From contig JBIJBU010000013.1 of the NCBI GenBank assembly GCA_044345075.1, positions 1 to 24,576 on the forward strand: a DNA stretch of 24,576 nt, given 5' to 3'. Shown one piece after another: positions 8,065 to 14,584 of this stretch (positions are counted from its first letter, which is position 1; each line of letters begins with the position of its first letter). The DNA is from CAIKZY01 sp044345075. Its GTDB lineage: Bacteria > Actinomycetota > Actinomycetes > S36-B12. The translations under genes were made by a program, and so were the position numbers. The notes beneath the pieces were generated by a model that saw only the letters and a program-made list of their open reading frames with translations, did not search any database and had not been told where the DNA came from.

Positions 8065-8238
8065 TCAACGTGTCGCGGGGGGAGTAGGGCGCTCCGCTCC
8101 GGCTTTCTCGAGAGCTGCGCGTAGCATGAACGCTGACACGCTCGTGCCGGCCGACATGGCAGCTTCTCTGATTGCTTTCAACTCACCCGGCGTGAGCCGC
8201 ATATTGAGCCGTGATGTGCGTTGATCCTTAGTCCCCAC
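8065..8238 (-). CDS. Small ribbon-helix-helix protein (DUF1778/MobC-like)
   Basis: This 57-residue frame starts at GTG (8238-8236) with an excellent ribosome-binding site, AAGGGGGG, five bases upstream, and ends at TGA (8067-8065). The sequence reads basic N-terminus, strand RLNMRLT, helix PGELKAIREAAMSAG, turn TSVSAF, helix MLRAALEKAG, which is the ribbon-helix-helix pattern seen in DUF1778-type antitoxins and MobC-type accessory proteins. Such proteins bind operator DNA as dimers through the strand. No toxin (for example a GNAT acetyltransferase) or relaxase follows it: the next 245 bases downstream hold no convincing gene. It may be an orphan antitoxin or a leftover of a mobile element. 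Its size makes it easy to overlook. Confidence 0.72.
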   Translation of the reverse strand: MGTKDQRTSRLNMRLTPGELKAIREAAMSAGTSVSAFMLRAALEKAGAERPTPPATR

Positions 8239-8339
8239 GTAATCCCCCCTTGCGAAATAGTGTGACGTACTTACGGGGCTTTCATCGAATCCACCCCCCC
8301 CGTAGGTGGCCTGGATCTCGTTGGGCCCAGGGCTTGCTC

Positions 8340-8362
8340 GGACGATGTGTATTCACACGTCC
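8340..8362. promoter_or_regulatory. Near-perfect inverted repeat upstream of the exonuclease gene
   Basis: GGACG-A-TGTG (8340-8349) and CACACGTCC (8354-8362) form a nine-pair stem with one bulged A and a TATT loop. It lies in the divergent region between the ribbon-helix-helix gene and the exonuclease gene, about 77 bases before the exonuclease start, so it could be an operator or an untranslated-leader hairpin. Confidence 0.35.
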
Positions 8363-8439
8363 AAGAGCCTTGTGGACATCAGTGGAGACGTGACCGTAAG
8401 CGGGTAGGTTCAATTCGTCAGCGGGCGGAGAGGGTACGC

Positions 8440-9099
8440 ATGAGCACTTGGATTGATGAGGGCTTCATCGCCTTCGACACCGAGACGACCGGCGTCGACA
8501 CTGCCGAGGATCGCATCGTCACTGCCGCCGCAGTGCTCTTTCGGAACGGCGAACCGCAGGAAACACGCTCATGGCTTATCAAGGTCGATGTCGACATTCC
8601 AGAACGCGCCAGTGAGGTGCACGGCATCACCAATGAGATCAGTCAAGGTCAAGGTCAAGATCAGACGGAAGCTTTAGCTGAGATTGGTGACTACCTCGAC
8701 AGCGCGGGGTTCCCGATTGTCTGCTTCAACACCGGCTTCGATATCCCGATTCTCAACTCGAATCTTCGGCGACATGGTCTTGGCGAACTCAAGACAACGA
8801 TGATCATCTGCCCCTACGTCCTCGACAGGCAGCTTGATAAATACGTGAAGGGCAAGAATCAGCGTCGACTCAAGCCAACAGCAGAGCGATACGGCCTTGA
8901 GTTGAGTGAGGATGACTGGCACGGCGCAGAAGCTGATTCACTCGTGACAGGTCGCATTCTCATCGCGCAGGGGCAGAAGTTCCCGAAGATCACCGAGGTC
9001 ACGCCGCAGGAGCTCGCCGACAAGGTTGTCGAATGGCGCGACCAACAAGATGCCGAGTTCAAGGAATGGCTAGCTCGCCAGCCACCACGTCAGCAGTGA
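8440..9099 (+). CDS. DnaQ-like DEDDh 3'-5' exonuclease
   Basis: The product is 219 residues from ATG at 8440, chosen for GGAGAGGG (8427-8434) five bases upstream. The frame is open further up to 8347 but the extra part is basic and runs through the hairpin region. The three Exo motifs are visible: ExoI AFDTETTGVD with D13 and E15, ExoII CFNTGFDIPIL with D101, and ExoIII DWHGAEADS with H161 and D166, giving the DEDDh set. These enzymes remove nucleotides from 3' ends of DNA or RNA. In ExoII the usual His before Asn is replaced by Phe. It is a stand-alone exonuclease domain, so a role in repair or nucleic acid turnover is more likely than being the Pol III epsilon subunit. Confidence 0.9.
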   Translation: MSTWIDEGFIAFDTETTGVDTAEDRIVTAAAVLFRNGEPQETRSWLIKVDVDIPERASEVHGITNEISQGQGQDQTEALAEIGDYLDSAGFPIVCFNTGFDIPILNSNLRRHGLGELKTTMIICPYVLDRQLDKYVKGKNQRRLKPTAERYGLELSEDDWHGAEADSLVTGRILIAQGQKFPKITEVTPQELADKVVEWRDQQDAEFKEWLARQPPRQQ

Positions 9100-9154
9100 G
9101 TTCGGTTCGCTGAGAAGCCGTAGTTTCGCTGCGGCGTGAGTGCAAGAATCAGCC

Positions 9155-9784
9155 ATGGAATTTCACGGCTTTGGTCCCGGGCTCGTCGATTTCTATCTTG
9201 AGCTTGAAGAAAACAACACCCGCGAGTGGTTCAGGGCCAATAAGCAGCGCTACATCGAGCAGGTACGGGGGCCACTCGAGGCGCTCGCCGAGACAGTCAC
9301 GGGAAAGTACGGCACGCCAAAGATCTTTCGCCCGTATCGCGACACTCGCTTTGGCAATGACAAGACCCCGATCAAGGAAACAGCTTCGATGTGGGTCGAC
9401 TTCGGTGGCGCGGGCTTTTACGTGCAGTTCTCCGCAGACGGCATGCTTCTGGGCGCGGGCGCCTACCAACCCGCAAAGCCGATTCTCCAGCGCTTCCGAG
9501 AACTCGTCACCACGTCGGCGGGCGAGGTAAAGGTTCGAAAGCTCATCGCCAGCGTGGAGAAGAAGGGTCCGCACCTCAACACCGACTGGCGCCTGGCGAC
9601 AGTGCCGCGTGGCTACAAGAAGGACAACCCAGCGGCTGACCTGCTTGCCCTCACCTCACTCGTGGTGACGAGTCACCGTGCTCCGGGTAAGTGGTTGAGC
9701 ACCAAGGAATGCCTCACTGCAGTTACCGGTGGATGGGATGCCATGAAGCCGTGGGCGACCTTCGTCGCTGAGCTGAGCGCCTGA
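9155..9784 (+). CDS. DUF2461 family protein
   Basis: The product is 209 residues, the normal length of the family. The family pattern is clear: FGPGLVDFYLELEENNTREWF near the start, then NKQRYIEQVRGPLEAL, FRPYRDTRFGNDKTPIKE and GGAGFYVQFS. ATG at 9155 is preferred to the GTG at 9140 because the family normally begins close to the Phe-x-Gly-Phe motif; neither start has a strong ribosome-binding site. DUF2461 proteins (YjbR-unrelated, often annotated TIGR02453) are widespread and soluble with no established reaction. The gene follows the exonuclease gene by 55 bases on the same strand, so co-transcription is possible. Confidence 0.88.
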   Translation: MEFHGFGPGLVDFYLELEENNTREWFRANKQRYIEQVRGPLEALAETVTGKYGTPKIFRPYRDTRFGNDKTPIKETASMWVDFGGAGFYVQFSADGMLLGAGAYQPAKPILQRFRELVTTSAGEVKVRKLIASVEKKGPHLNTDWRLATVPRGYKKDNPAADLLALTSLVVTSHRAPGKWLSTKECLTAVTGGWDAMKPWATFVAELSA

Positions 9785-9794
9785 ACCCTCGCCG

Positions 9795-10265
9795 CTAGAG
9801 GAGCAGGGGTTTGATCGGCGCAGCAATCAATGCCGGATTGCTCTTCCAGTCGACCCCCGGAACGTCGACATACAACTCGATCTCATTACCGTCGGGATCT
9901 TGGATGTACAGACTGTGCGTGACGGTGTGATCACTAGCACCCATGATCTGCACATTGTTGTCGGCCAGAGTTTGTATCGCGGCGCGCAGCTCATCGTCAC
10001 TGTCGCCGATCTTGAGCCCGAAGTGATACATCCCGACGCGTCGACCGCCGGGGATCGGCGTCGCATTGGCGCCAACCTCGATGAGCAGTAGCTCGTGATG
10101 GGTGCGATTCGACGGCGCGCTGAAGAGTCGCGCTGGAAAGGGAAGCACCTCACCGGGCTCCGCGACGTCAAGCTCGCGCCAGCCGAGCACGTCGCGGTAG
10201 AAGTGAGCCGAGACCTCAAGGTCGCGCACGTAGAGCACCAAGTGACCGAGTTCCTTGATCTCCAC
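9795..10265 (-). CDS. VOC-superfamily protein, extradiol ring-cleavage dioxygenase/glyoxalase-like
   Basis: The product is 156 residues from GTG at 10265; AAGGAG lies 11 bases upstream and an alternative in-frame GTG is at 10277. A longer frame reaches into the neighbouring SOUL gene and is not credible. Two beta-alpha-beta-beta-beta modules are visible: LGHLVLYVRDLEVSAHFYRD at 6-25 and YHFGLKIGD from 80, ending in IQDPDGNEIELYVD (121-134). Likely metal ligands are H8, H81 and E130, the usual facial triad of iron- or manganese-dependent ring-cleavage enzymes. The substrate is not predictable; catechol-type or glyoxalase-type activity are both possible. It is divergent from the SOUL gene, and a perfect palindrome sits in its leader. 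Confidence 0.88.
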   Translation of the reverse strand: MEIKELGHLVLYVRDLEVSAHFYRDVLGWRELDVAEPGEVLPFPARLFSAPSNRTHHELLLIEVGANATPIPGGRRVGMYHFGLKIGDSDDELRAAIQTLADNNVQIMGASDHTVTHSLYIQDPDGNEIELYVDVPGVDWKSNPALIAAPIKPLLL

Positions 10266-10287
10266 GCCGCACCCCACTCCTTTTGTA

Positions 10288-10299
10288 ACTGTATACAGT
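10288..10299. promoter_or_regulatory. 12-bp perfect palindrome, GntR/FCD-like operator candidate
   Basis: ACTGTATACAGT is perfectly self-complementary and lies 23 bases before the VOC start codon, just upstream of its AAAGGAG, and 89 bases before the SOUL start. The TGTATACA core is like known operators of GntR-family (FCD subgroup) repressors. No GntR gene is in the window, so the regulator would act in trans. Confidence 0.45.
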
Positions 10300-10388
10300 C
10301 TAGAACTCGCCATGTACCCGATGAGCAGTGGATTGTCTGAGATGCGAGGCGCATACTGGAAACAGGCCGCAACCCACCAGGAGGCGTC

Positions 10389-10901
10389 ATGACCGAGCAG
10401 CAGCAGTACGAAATCGTGACAAGTTATTCGGACGCCGAATTGCGGAAGTATGCGCGCTGCACTCTCGCTGATGTCACCTTGACCGGCTCCGCAGACAGAG
10501 TCGGCAACCGGGCATTCGGCCCGCTCGTTCGCTACATCTCGGCGAAACAGCTGGCTATGACTGCTCCAGTGCTGCAAGCCCAGGCCGAAGCGCAGAGCCA
10601 GTGGACTGTGAGTTTCGTCCTACCGGGCAGCAAGGCGATCAGCGACTACCCGCTGCCTGATGACGCGAACGTGACCCTGCGCGAGGTACCCGAGCACTTC
10701 GCCATGGCAATGACATGGTCGGGTCGCTGGACGTACTCCAGCGTCGAGAGCCACACCGAAGCTCTTCGACTGGCGATCAAGCAGGCAGGCCTGACAGAGG
10801 TCGGTCTGCCTGTCTGGGCGAGGTACGACCCGCCGTGGAAGCCCTGGTTCCTGCGTCGAAATGAGGTTCTCATCGATGTGAGAATCGAGGAGTCGGCGTA
10901 G
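10389..10901 (+). CDS. SOUL-family heme-binding-like protein
   Basis: The product is 170 residues, typical for a single SOUL domain. ATG at 10389 has AGGAGG (10379-10384) four bases upstream. Family hallmarks are YEIVTSYSDAELRKYA at the start, the motif FGPLVRYISAKQ followed by LAMTAPVL, a central SFVLPG strand, and the late ARYDPPWKPWFLRRNEVLI segment, which is the conserved YxxPWtpwfmRRNEv signature. Eukaryotic members bind heme or tetrapyrroles; the bacterial role is not settled. No signal peptide is present, so it is cytoplasmic. It is divergent from the VOC gene with a 123-base shared region. Confidence 0.92.
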   Translation: MTEQQQYEIVTSYSDAELRKYARCTLADVTLTGSADRVGNRAFGPLVRYISAKQLAMTAPVLQAQAEAQSQWTVSFVLPGSKAISDYPLPDDANVTLREVPEHFAMAMTWSGRWTYSSVESHTEALRLAIKQAGLTEVGLPVWARYDPPWKPWFLRRNEVLIDVRIEESA

Positions 10902-11001
10902 TGACCATGAGGTGCAATCACTTGGCGGGAACGTAGTGCATCCATGAGGGATGTCGCTGGTCAAAGTGGATTGTTCACCCGCGCATCAGGAACGAATCGG
11001 G

Positions 11002-11014
11002 GGATACTGGAGCC
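11002..11014 (+). promoter_or_regulatory. Possible leaderless promoter -10 element of the Ser-x-x gene
   Basis: GATACT (11002-11007) fits the actinobacterial -10 consensus (xAxxxT) and ends seven bases before the ATG at 11015, the distance expected if transcription starts at the start codon. The nearby GGAG is only two bases from the ATG, too close for a normal ribosome-binding site. No clear -35 is seen. Confidence 0.35.
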
Positions 11015-11251
11015 ATGAACAACGACATGGCACGCGATTCGATTCGTTCCATCAATTCACGACAGTCCGTGCTCAGCGCTTTCTCGCGCAATTCATTCAT
11101 GTCGATTGGCTCGTACGGCTCATTCATGTCGATTGGCTCAGTCGGCTCGGCCTTCTCGATCGGTTCAATTGGGAGCTTCGCGTCGGTCCTCAGCGTGCTT
11201 TCGGGCGCTTCGAAGTTTGCCGTGATGTCCTGGAAGAACAGTCGAAGCTAA
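11015..11251 (+). CDS. Ser-x-x triplet-repeat small protein
   Basis: The product is 78 residues. Serine occupies every third position from residue 9 to residue 66 without a break: 20 consecutive Ser-x-x triplets. The two other positions are mostly hydrophobic or Gly (IG, FM, VG, AF, VL). A nine-residue super-repeat SFMSIGSYG / SFMSIGSVG / SAFSIGSIG occupies 27-53. The repeated serines use both TCN codons and AGC (S21, S54, S60), which are not one substitution apart, so the pattern looks selected at the protein level. A strict three-residue period suggests a polyproline-II or three-sided beta-solenoid arrangement with one serine face. There is no signal peptide. I do not recognise a named family; function unknown. 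Confidence 0.72.
   Translation: MNNDMARDSIRSINSRQSVLSAFSRNSFMSIGSYGSFMSIGSVGSAFSIGSIGSFASVLSVLSGASKFAVMSWKNSRS
11094..11139 (+). repeat. 27-bp direct repeat in the Ser-x-x gene
   Basis: The 19-base string CATTCATGTCGATTGGCTC occurs at 11094-11112 and 11121-11139, 27 bases apart, with a degraded third copy near 11148-11166. The period equals nine codons and produces the nine-residue super-repeat. Confidence 0.9.
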
Positions 11252-11595
11252 AGCGACAAGTGCGTGCGAAGAGCTTCGTCAATCCGCGACATATCGGAAT
11301 CTCGGATTCCACCCACCCGTGTCACAGCTCGGGTAACTGACACCGAACGAATCTGTTCGGGCTGAGCCTTCGAGGCTGAGCGAAGGCCTGTGTGCGCAGG
11401 ATCGAGTTCAACCTGAAAGCTCAGGACCTTGCTGACGTTCGATGTGACGGGTACCACCGTAACCACCCCTCCTCCCGTGCGAAGGGCAGAGATGTTCGCA
11501 CCGTCATTGCTGACGATGACGACGGGCCGCACTTTGTCAGCCTCGGACCCTTGGCTGGGCTCAAGATCAAAGAGCCAGATGTCTCCGCGCCTCAT
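11248..11595 (-). CDS. MazF/PemK-type toxin (mRNA interferase family)
   Basis: The product is 115 residues, typical for MazF. Family landmarks are RRGDIWLFDL at the start, RPVVIVSND near 23-31, VVTVVPVTSNV in the middle and the QIRSVSVTRAV strand before a C-terminal helix. MazF enzymes are endoribonucleases that cut RNA at short sequences; the cut site cannot be predicted here. The ATG at 11595 shares one base with the antitoxin stop (TGATG), the standard coupled arrangement; a longer frame upstream lies within the antitoxin gene and is rejected. Its last four bases overlap the stop region of the convergent Ser-x-x gene (11251), so the two transcripts run into each other. Confidence 0.92.
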   Translation of the reverse strand: MRRGDIWLFDLEPSQGSEADKVRPVVIVSNDGANISALRTGGGVVTVVPVTSNVSKVLSFQVELDPAHTGLRSASKAQPEQIRSVSVTRAVTRVGGIRDSDMSRIDEALRTHLSL

Positions 11596-11816
11596 CAGGG
11601 GGTGAGTCCATCGGCCACCGTGGAATTCCACAAGCGCGAATCCACAGACTCGTTCCACTCGGTGAACGCGATGTCGTATTCGGATGCCAGATCGGCGGAT
11701 TTGAGCAGGGCAATCGCGCGCTGCAGCACAGCGGATCGAGATTCCATTCCGGCACGCTCGGCAAACTCATCCAGAAAGGCAACGTCGTGGTCGGGGATGC
11801 TCACGCTCAGCTTCAC
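11595..11816 (-). CDS. Ribbon-helix-helix antitoxin of the MazF-type module
   Basis: The product is 73 residues from GTG at 11816. The N-terminal strand KLSVSIP, helix DHDVAFLDEFAERAG, turn and second helix SAVLQRAIALLKSA form a ribbon-helix-helix DNA-binding domain, as in mycobacterial MazE and VapB antitoxins. The acidic, tryptophan-containing C-terminal tail (about 45-73, including EYDIAFTEWNES) is the expected toxin-binding segment. It precedes and overlaps the toxin gene by one base. The protein probably represses its own operon by binding the inverted repeat just upstream at 11835-11850. The Shine-Dalgarno sequence is weak. Confidence 0.88.
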   Translation of the reverse strand: MKLSVSIPDHDVAFLDEFAERAGMESRSAVLQRAIALLKSADLASEYDIAFTEWNESVDSRLWNSTVADGLTP

Positions 11817-11825
11817 ATACCGATA

Positions 11826-11850
11826 CTACCCAGGTGCTACCAAGGTAGCA
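11826..11850. promoter_or_regulatory. Likely autoregulatory operator of the toxin-antitoxin module
   Basis: TGCTACC-AA-GGTAGCA (11835-11850) is a seven-base perfect inverted repeat with a two-base centre. An adjoining weaker TACC-CA-GGT pair starts at 11826, giving tandem half-sites. It ends ten bases before the antitoxin start, where antitoxin dimers usually bind to repress the operon. Confidence 0.6.
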
Positions 11851-11903
11851 ACGCTCTCATCGCCTGAGGGACGCCGCGGCGACGGTCGGATACTGCTGAT
11901 GAA

Positions 11904-12632
11904 CTATGCGGGTGGCGGGAAGGTGACAATCGCTCCGCCCTCGGCGGTGCCGTATGTGAGCAGAGCCGCAGGAGTCGTGCTGAATACCCAGGCAACGTAG
12001 GCGCAGAAGATTGCATCGAGTTCATCCTCGATGAGGTTGAGCCGCGACTGAGTTGTCGCCTCGCGGGCACTGTGCCGGAGCTCATGCCATCGATCACTGT
12101 CGGTCAGGCGTAACGGATCATCGCAGTGGAACTCCATCAGATCGAAGAGCCGCTCGAATTGCTCCGAGCGAGACTCCAGGGTGCGCCCTCGTTTGCCCTT
12201 GTAGGCAATAACCCGATCAAGGCCGAACAGGCCGACCATCGAGCTATGCGGATACACCTCAAGCGCGACAGGACTCATCGGTCCGGGGGAGAGTTCAACG
12301 TCGGTGCCCCACCCGTGTGCTTGAACCAGACGCTTCGCTCGTGGCTCGGGCTGCATGCTGGGACGACTCACGTTAGTCGGATGGGTGCCGGCATGAAATC
12401 TGCGGAAGTCCCTCGAGAGATCCCGCTCGCACTCGCGCATGCCCGACGCGTTGGTCACGATGATCGGAGCATCAATGGCGATCACGGCCGGGGAGTTGCC
12501 GCTCAGAAAGTCGGCGATCTGTTCATCTGTCGTGACTGAAGCAGATCTCAGCAGCGCCCCATGCTCGTCTGTCAGCGCAACCCCGGTGCGCGCCCTGCTT
12601 CCCCAGGCGAGATCGATTCCGGCGACCTGCAT
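11904..12632 (-). CDS. DUF429 family protein (predicted RNase H-fold nuclease)
   Basis: The product is 242 residues from ATG at 12632. The family pattern is visible: AGIDLAWG at 4-11 (Asp of the first strand), AVIAIDAP near 50, a Cys/Glu-rich helix RECERDLSRDF, the VALEVYPHSS strand, YKGKRGR, and the late acidic EDELDAIFCAYVAW. This distribution of acidic residues at strand ends is that of an RNase H-like fold, and DUF429 is predicted to be a nuclease; no biochemical role is established. The gene stands alone between the toxin-antitoxin module and the divergent UPF0114 gene. TAGATT eight bases before the ATG could be a -10 for a leaderless transcript. Confidence 0.82.
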   Translation of the reverse strand: MQVAGIDLAWGSRARTGVALTDEHGALLRSASVTTDEQIADFLSGNSPAVIAIDAPIIVTNASGMRECERDLSRDFRRFHAGTHPTNVSRPSMQPEPRAKRLVQAHGWGTDVELSPGPMSPVALEVYPHSSMVGLFGLDRVIAYKGKRGRTLESRSEQFERLFDLMEFHCDDPLRLTDSDRWHELRHSAREATTQSRLNLIEDELDAIFCAYVAWVFSTTPAALLTYGTAEGGAIVTFPPPA

Positions 12633-12734
12633 GATGTGAATCTAGGCGTGTTCGGCCGATCCCGCCTTCCCGAGTACTGCCATGGGCTTTCGGAGTTATC
12701 CTTTGGGCTCAGAGGATGACGAGGGAGACAGCAC

Positions 12735-13391
12735 GTGAGCGAGCGCAAGCACAACTACGGTGGCGGATTCATCGGGGGCATGAAGAAGACCGAGCACTTC
12801 ATCGAGTCCATGCTCTTCAATGGCCGATGGCTGCTTATCCCCTTCTACGTGGGTTTGCTCCTTGGTCTCGTGGTGCTTGTGCTCAAGTTCGTGCAGGAAT
12901 TCGTGCACCTCATGTCGATCACTATGAGCTCATCCTTGAAGGCCACGACGATTAGTCTTCTTGAGTTGCTTGACATCGTGCTGCTGGCGAACCTGATCCT
13001 GATCGTGATCTTCAGTGGCTACGAGAATTTCGTCTCCAAGATTGCCGTTGCTCAGGATGCAGAGGATCGCCCGTCGTGGATGGGCAAGGTTGACTTCTCC
13101 GGACTCAAAATCAAGCTCATCGGTTCGCTGGTTGCAATCTCGGTGATCCAGCTCCTTGCGGTGTTCTTGGAGCCCGGAAAGATGGATACCGATCAGATCT
13201 TCTGGATGATCATGATCCACTTGACATTCGTGGTTTCGGGCGTGCTCTTCGCTGTTACGGATTACATCGCTGATAAGCGAGCGAGCTTGGATATTGCGGC
13301 AGAGAAGGCCGAACTCGAACTGCGCATTATGGAGAAGCAGAACGGCTTCAAGCCAGGTTATGCCGAGAAGCTGAATCCGACTGACGAGTAG
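12735..13391 (+). CDS. UPF0114 (YqhA-type) integral membrane protein
   Basis: The product is 218 residues from GTG at 12735, preceded by GAGGGAG about seven bases away. Four membrane segments are visible near 31-52, 74-94, 127-145 and 155-177, matching the four-helix UPF0114 family. The conserved first-helix entry ESMLFNGRWLLIPFYVGL and the loop motif VIFSGYENFVSKI are characteristic. The C-terminal 40 residues form a charged helix (AAEKAELELRIMEKQ), longer than in E. coli YqhA. The biochemical role of the family is unknown. It is divergent from the DUF429 gene with a 102-base gap. Confidence 0.9.
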   Translation: MSERKHNYGGGFIGGMKKTEHFIESMLFNGRWLLIPFYVGLLLGLVVLVLKFVQEFVHLMSITMSSSLKATTISLLELLDIVLLANLILIVIFSGYENFVSKIAVAQDAEDRPSWMGKVDFSGLKIKLIGSLVAISVIQLLAVFLEPGKMDTDQIFWMIMIHLTFVVSGVLFAVTDYIADKRASLDIAAEKAELELRIMEKQNGFKPGYAEKLNPTDE

Positions 13392-13441
13392 TGCCTCGCC
13401 CACCGGCGTGCGCTTGAGTGTCGATCGTTTAGGCTCGCAGC

Positions 13442-13729
13442 ATGAGTGGTTCTGTGCAGGGGCTTGTCATTCTGGTCGTGTGGCTGGGGCTCACCGGGCT
13501 TCAAATCTGGGCGCTGATCGATTGCGCACGCAGGCCCGCTGAGGCCTTTCCCGCCATCGATAGAAAATCGAAGACTCTGTGGCTCGCCCTTACTGGTGCA
13601 GCGCTGGGTACCGGGTTGCTCTTCCGTAATCCCATTGGGATCTTCGGAATCGCGGGCGCCGTGGTGGTCTTGGTCTACCTCTTCGACGTGCGCCCAAAGC
13701 TCATCGAGATCATGAAGCCGCGCTGGTAG
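13442..13729 (+). CDS. DUF2516 family membrane protein
   Basis: The product is 95 residues from ATG at 13442. Three hydrophobic segments are visible (about 5-25, 45-60, 65-82). The motif WALIDCARRPAEAFPAIDRK between the first and second is characteristic of DUF2516, a small actinobacterial membrane family of unknown role often next to housekeeping genes. It follows the UPF0114 gene by 50 bases in the same direction and converges on gpmA with a 14-base gap. Confidence 0.85.
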   Translation: MSGSVQGLVILVVWLGLTGLQIWALIDCARRPAEAFPAIDRKSKTLWLALTGAALGTGLLFRNPIGIFGIAGAVVVLVYLFDVRPKLIEIMKPRW

Positions 13730-13743
13730 TACGTTCCAGCGAT

Positions 13744-14505
13744 CTACTTCTTGCCCTGATTGGCGACAGCGGCTGCTGCCTCGGCGGCTGCAGTCGGGTC
13801 GAGGTATTCGCCACCCTTGACGAGAGGTTTGAGGTTCTCGTCGAGTCGGTAGACGAGCGGAATACCGGTCGGGATGTTGAGCTCGGCGATGTCGGCATCG
13901 CTGATGCCGTCAAGATGCTTGACAAGCGCACGCAGCGAGTTGCCGTGCGCGGCAACAAGAACAGTCTTGCCGGCGCGAAGACCTTCAGCGACGATGACAT
14001 CTTCCCAGTAGGGAATAAGGCGCGTGACGACGTCCTTCAGGCACTCGGTGGCCGGAACTGCCTCGGGTGGCAGTGCGCTGTAACGGGCATCGTGAGTCTG
14101 AGCCCACTCATTGTTCGGGTCGATCGCGGGCGGCGGAGTGTCGTATGAACGGCGCCACAGCATGAACTGCTCATCGCCGTACTGCTCGAGAGTCTCCTTC
14201 TTGTTCTTGCCCTGCAGCGCGCCGTAGTGACGTTCATTCAGGCGCCAGTTACGTACGACCGGGATCCAGTGTCGATCAGCGGCCTCGAGGGCGATCTGGC
14301 TGGTCTTGATTGCGCGCTTGAGCAAGGATGTGTGGACGACATCGGGAAGGATGCCGGCCTCCTTCAGCAACTCGCCACCGCGCTTTGCCTCGGCCAGGCC
14401 CTTCTCGTTGAGATCGACATCGACCCAGCCGGTGAAGAGGTTCTTGGCATTCCACTCGCTCTCGCCGTGGCGAAGCAGGATCAAGGTGTAGGGCTCGTTG
14501 GTCAT
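13744..14505 (-). CDS. gpmA: 2,3-bisphosphoglycerate-dependent phosphoglycerate mutase
   Basis: The product is 253 residues, the standard length. It interconverts 3- and 2-phosphoglycerate in glycolysis and gluconeogenesis in the cytoplasm. The phosphohistidine motif LLRHGESEWN has H13, followed by the family motif NLFTGWVDVDL. The second catalytic histidine is in VLVAAHGNSLRALVKHL, and the lid segment MLWRRSYDTPPP is present. ATG at 14505 is unambiguous. The gene lies downstream of mshA and the YbjN gene on the same strand, as in the mycobacterial Rv0486-Rv0489 order. Confidence 0.97.
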   Translation of the reverse strand: MTNEPYTLILLRHGESEWNAKNLFTGWVDVDLNEKGLAEAKRGGELLKEAGILPDVVHTSLLKRAIKTSQIALEAADRHWIPVVRNWRLNERHYGALQGKNKKETLEQYGDEQFMLWRRSYDTPPPAIDPNNEWAQTHDARYSALPPEAVPATECLKDVVTRLIPYWEDVIVAEGLRAGKTVLVAAHGNSLRALVKHLDGISDADIAELNIPTGIPLVYRLDENLKPLVKGGEYLDPTAAAEAAAAVANQGKK

Positions 14506-14556
14506 GAGTGAATTCTGCCCGATCGCGTTTCTCGATTGTCAGTGGGCATCAGGCTT

Positions 14557-14584
14557 AGCTGTTCGTGCTCAGCTGTTCGCGCTC
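14557..14584. repeat. 14-bp tandem duplication at the end of the ybjN-like gene
   Basis: AGCTGTTCGTGCTC (14557-14570) is followed directly by AGCTGTTCGCGCTC (14571-14584), with one difference. It abuts and slightly overlaps the stop codon of the YbjN-domain gene and lies in its 3' untranslated region. Confidence 0.7.

Noticed and set aside
10951..11340. Alternative frame across the Ser-x-x gene
   Set aside because: It shares the DNA repeats, but the Ser-x-x frame alone shows strict periodicity with mixed serine codon classes and a plausible promoter.
11392..12000. Plus-strand frame across the toxin-antitoxin module
   Set aside because: It mirrors two well-supported minus-strand genes and shows no motif or ribosome-binding site.
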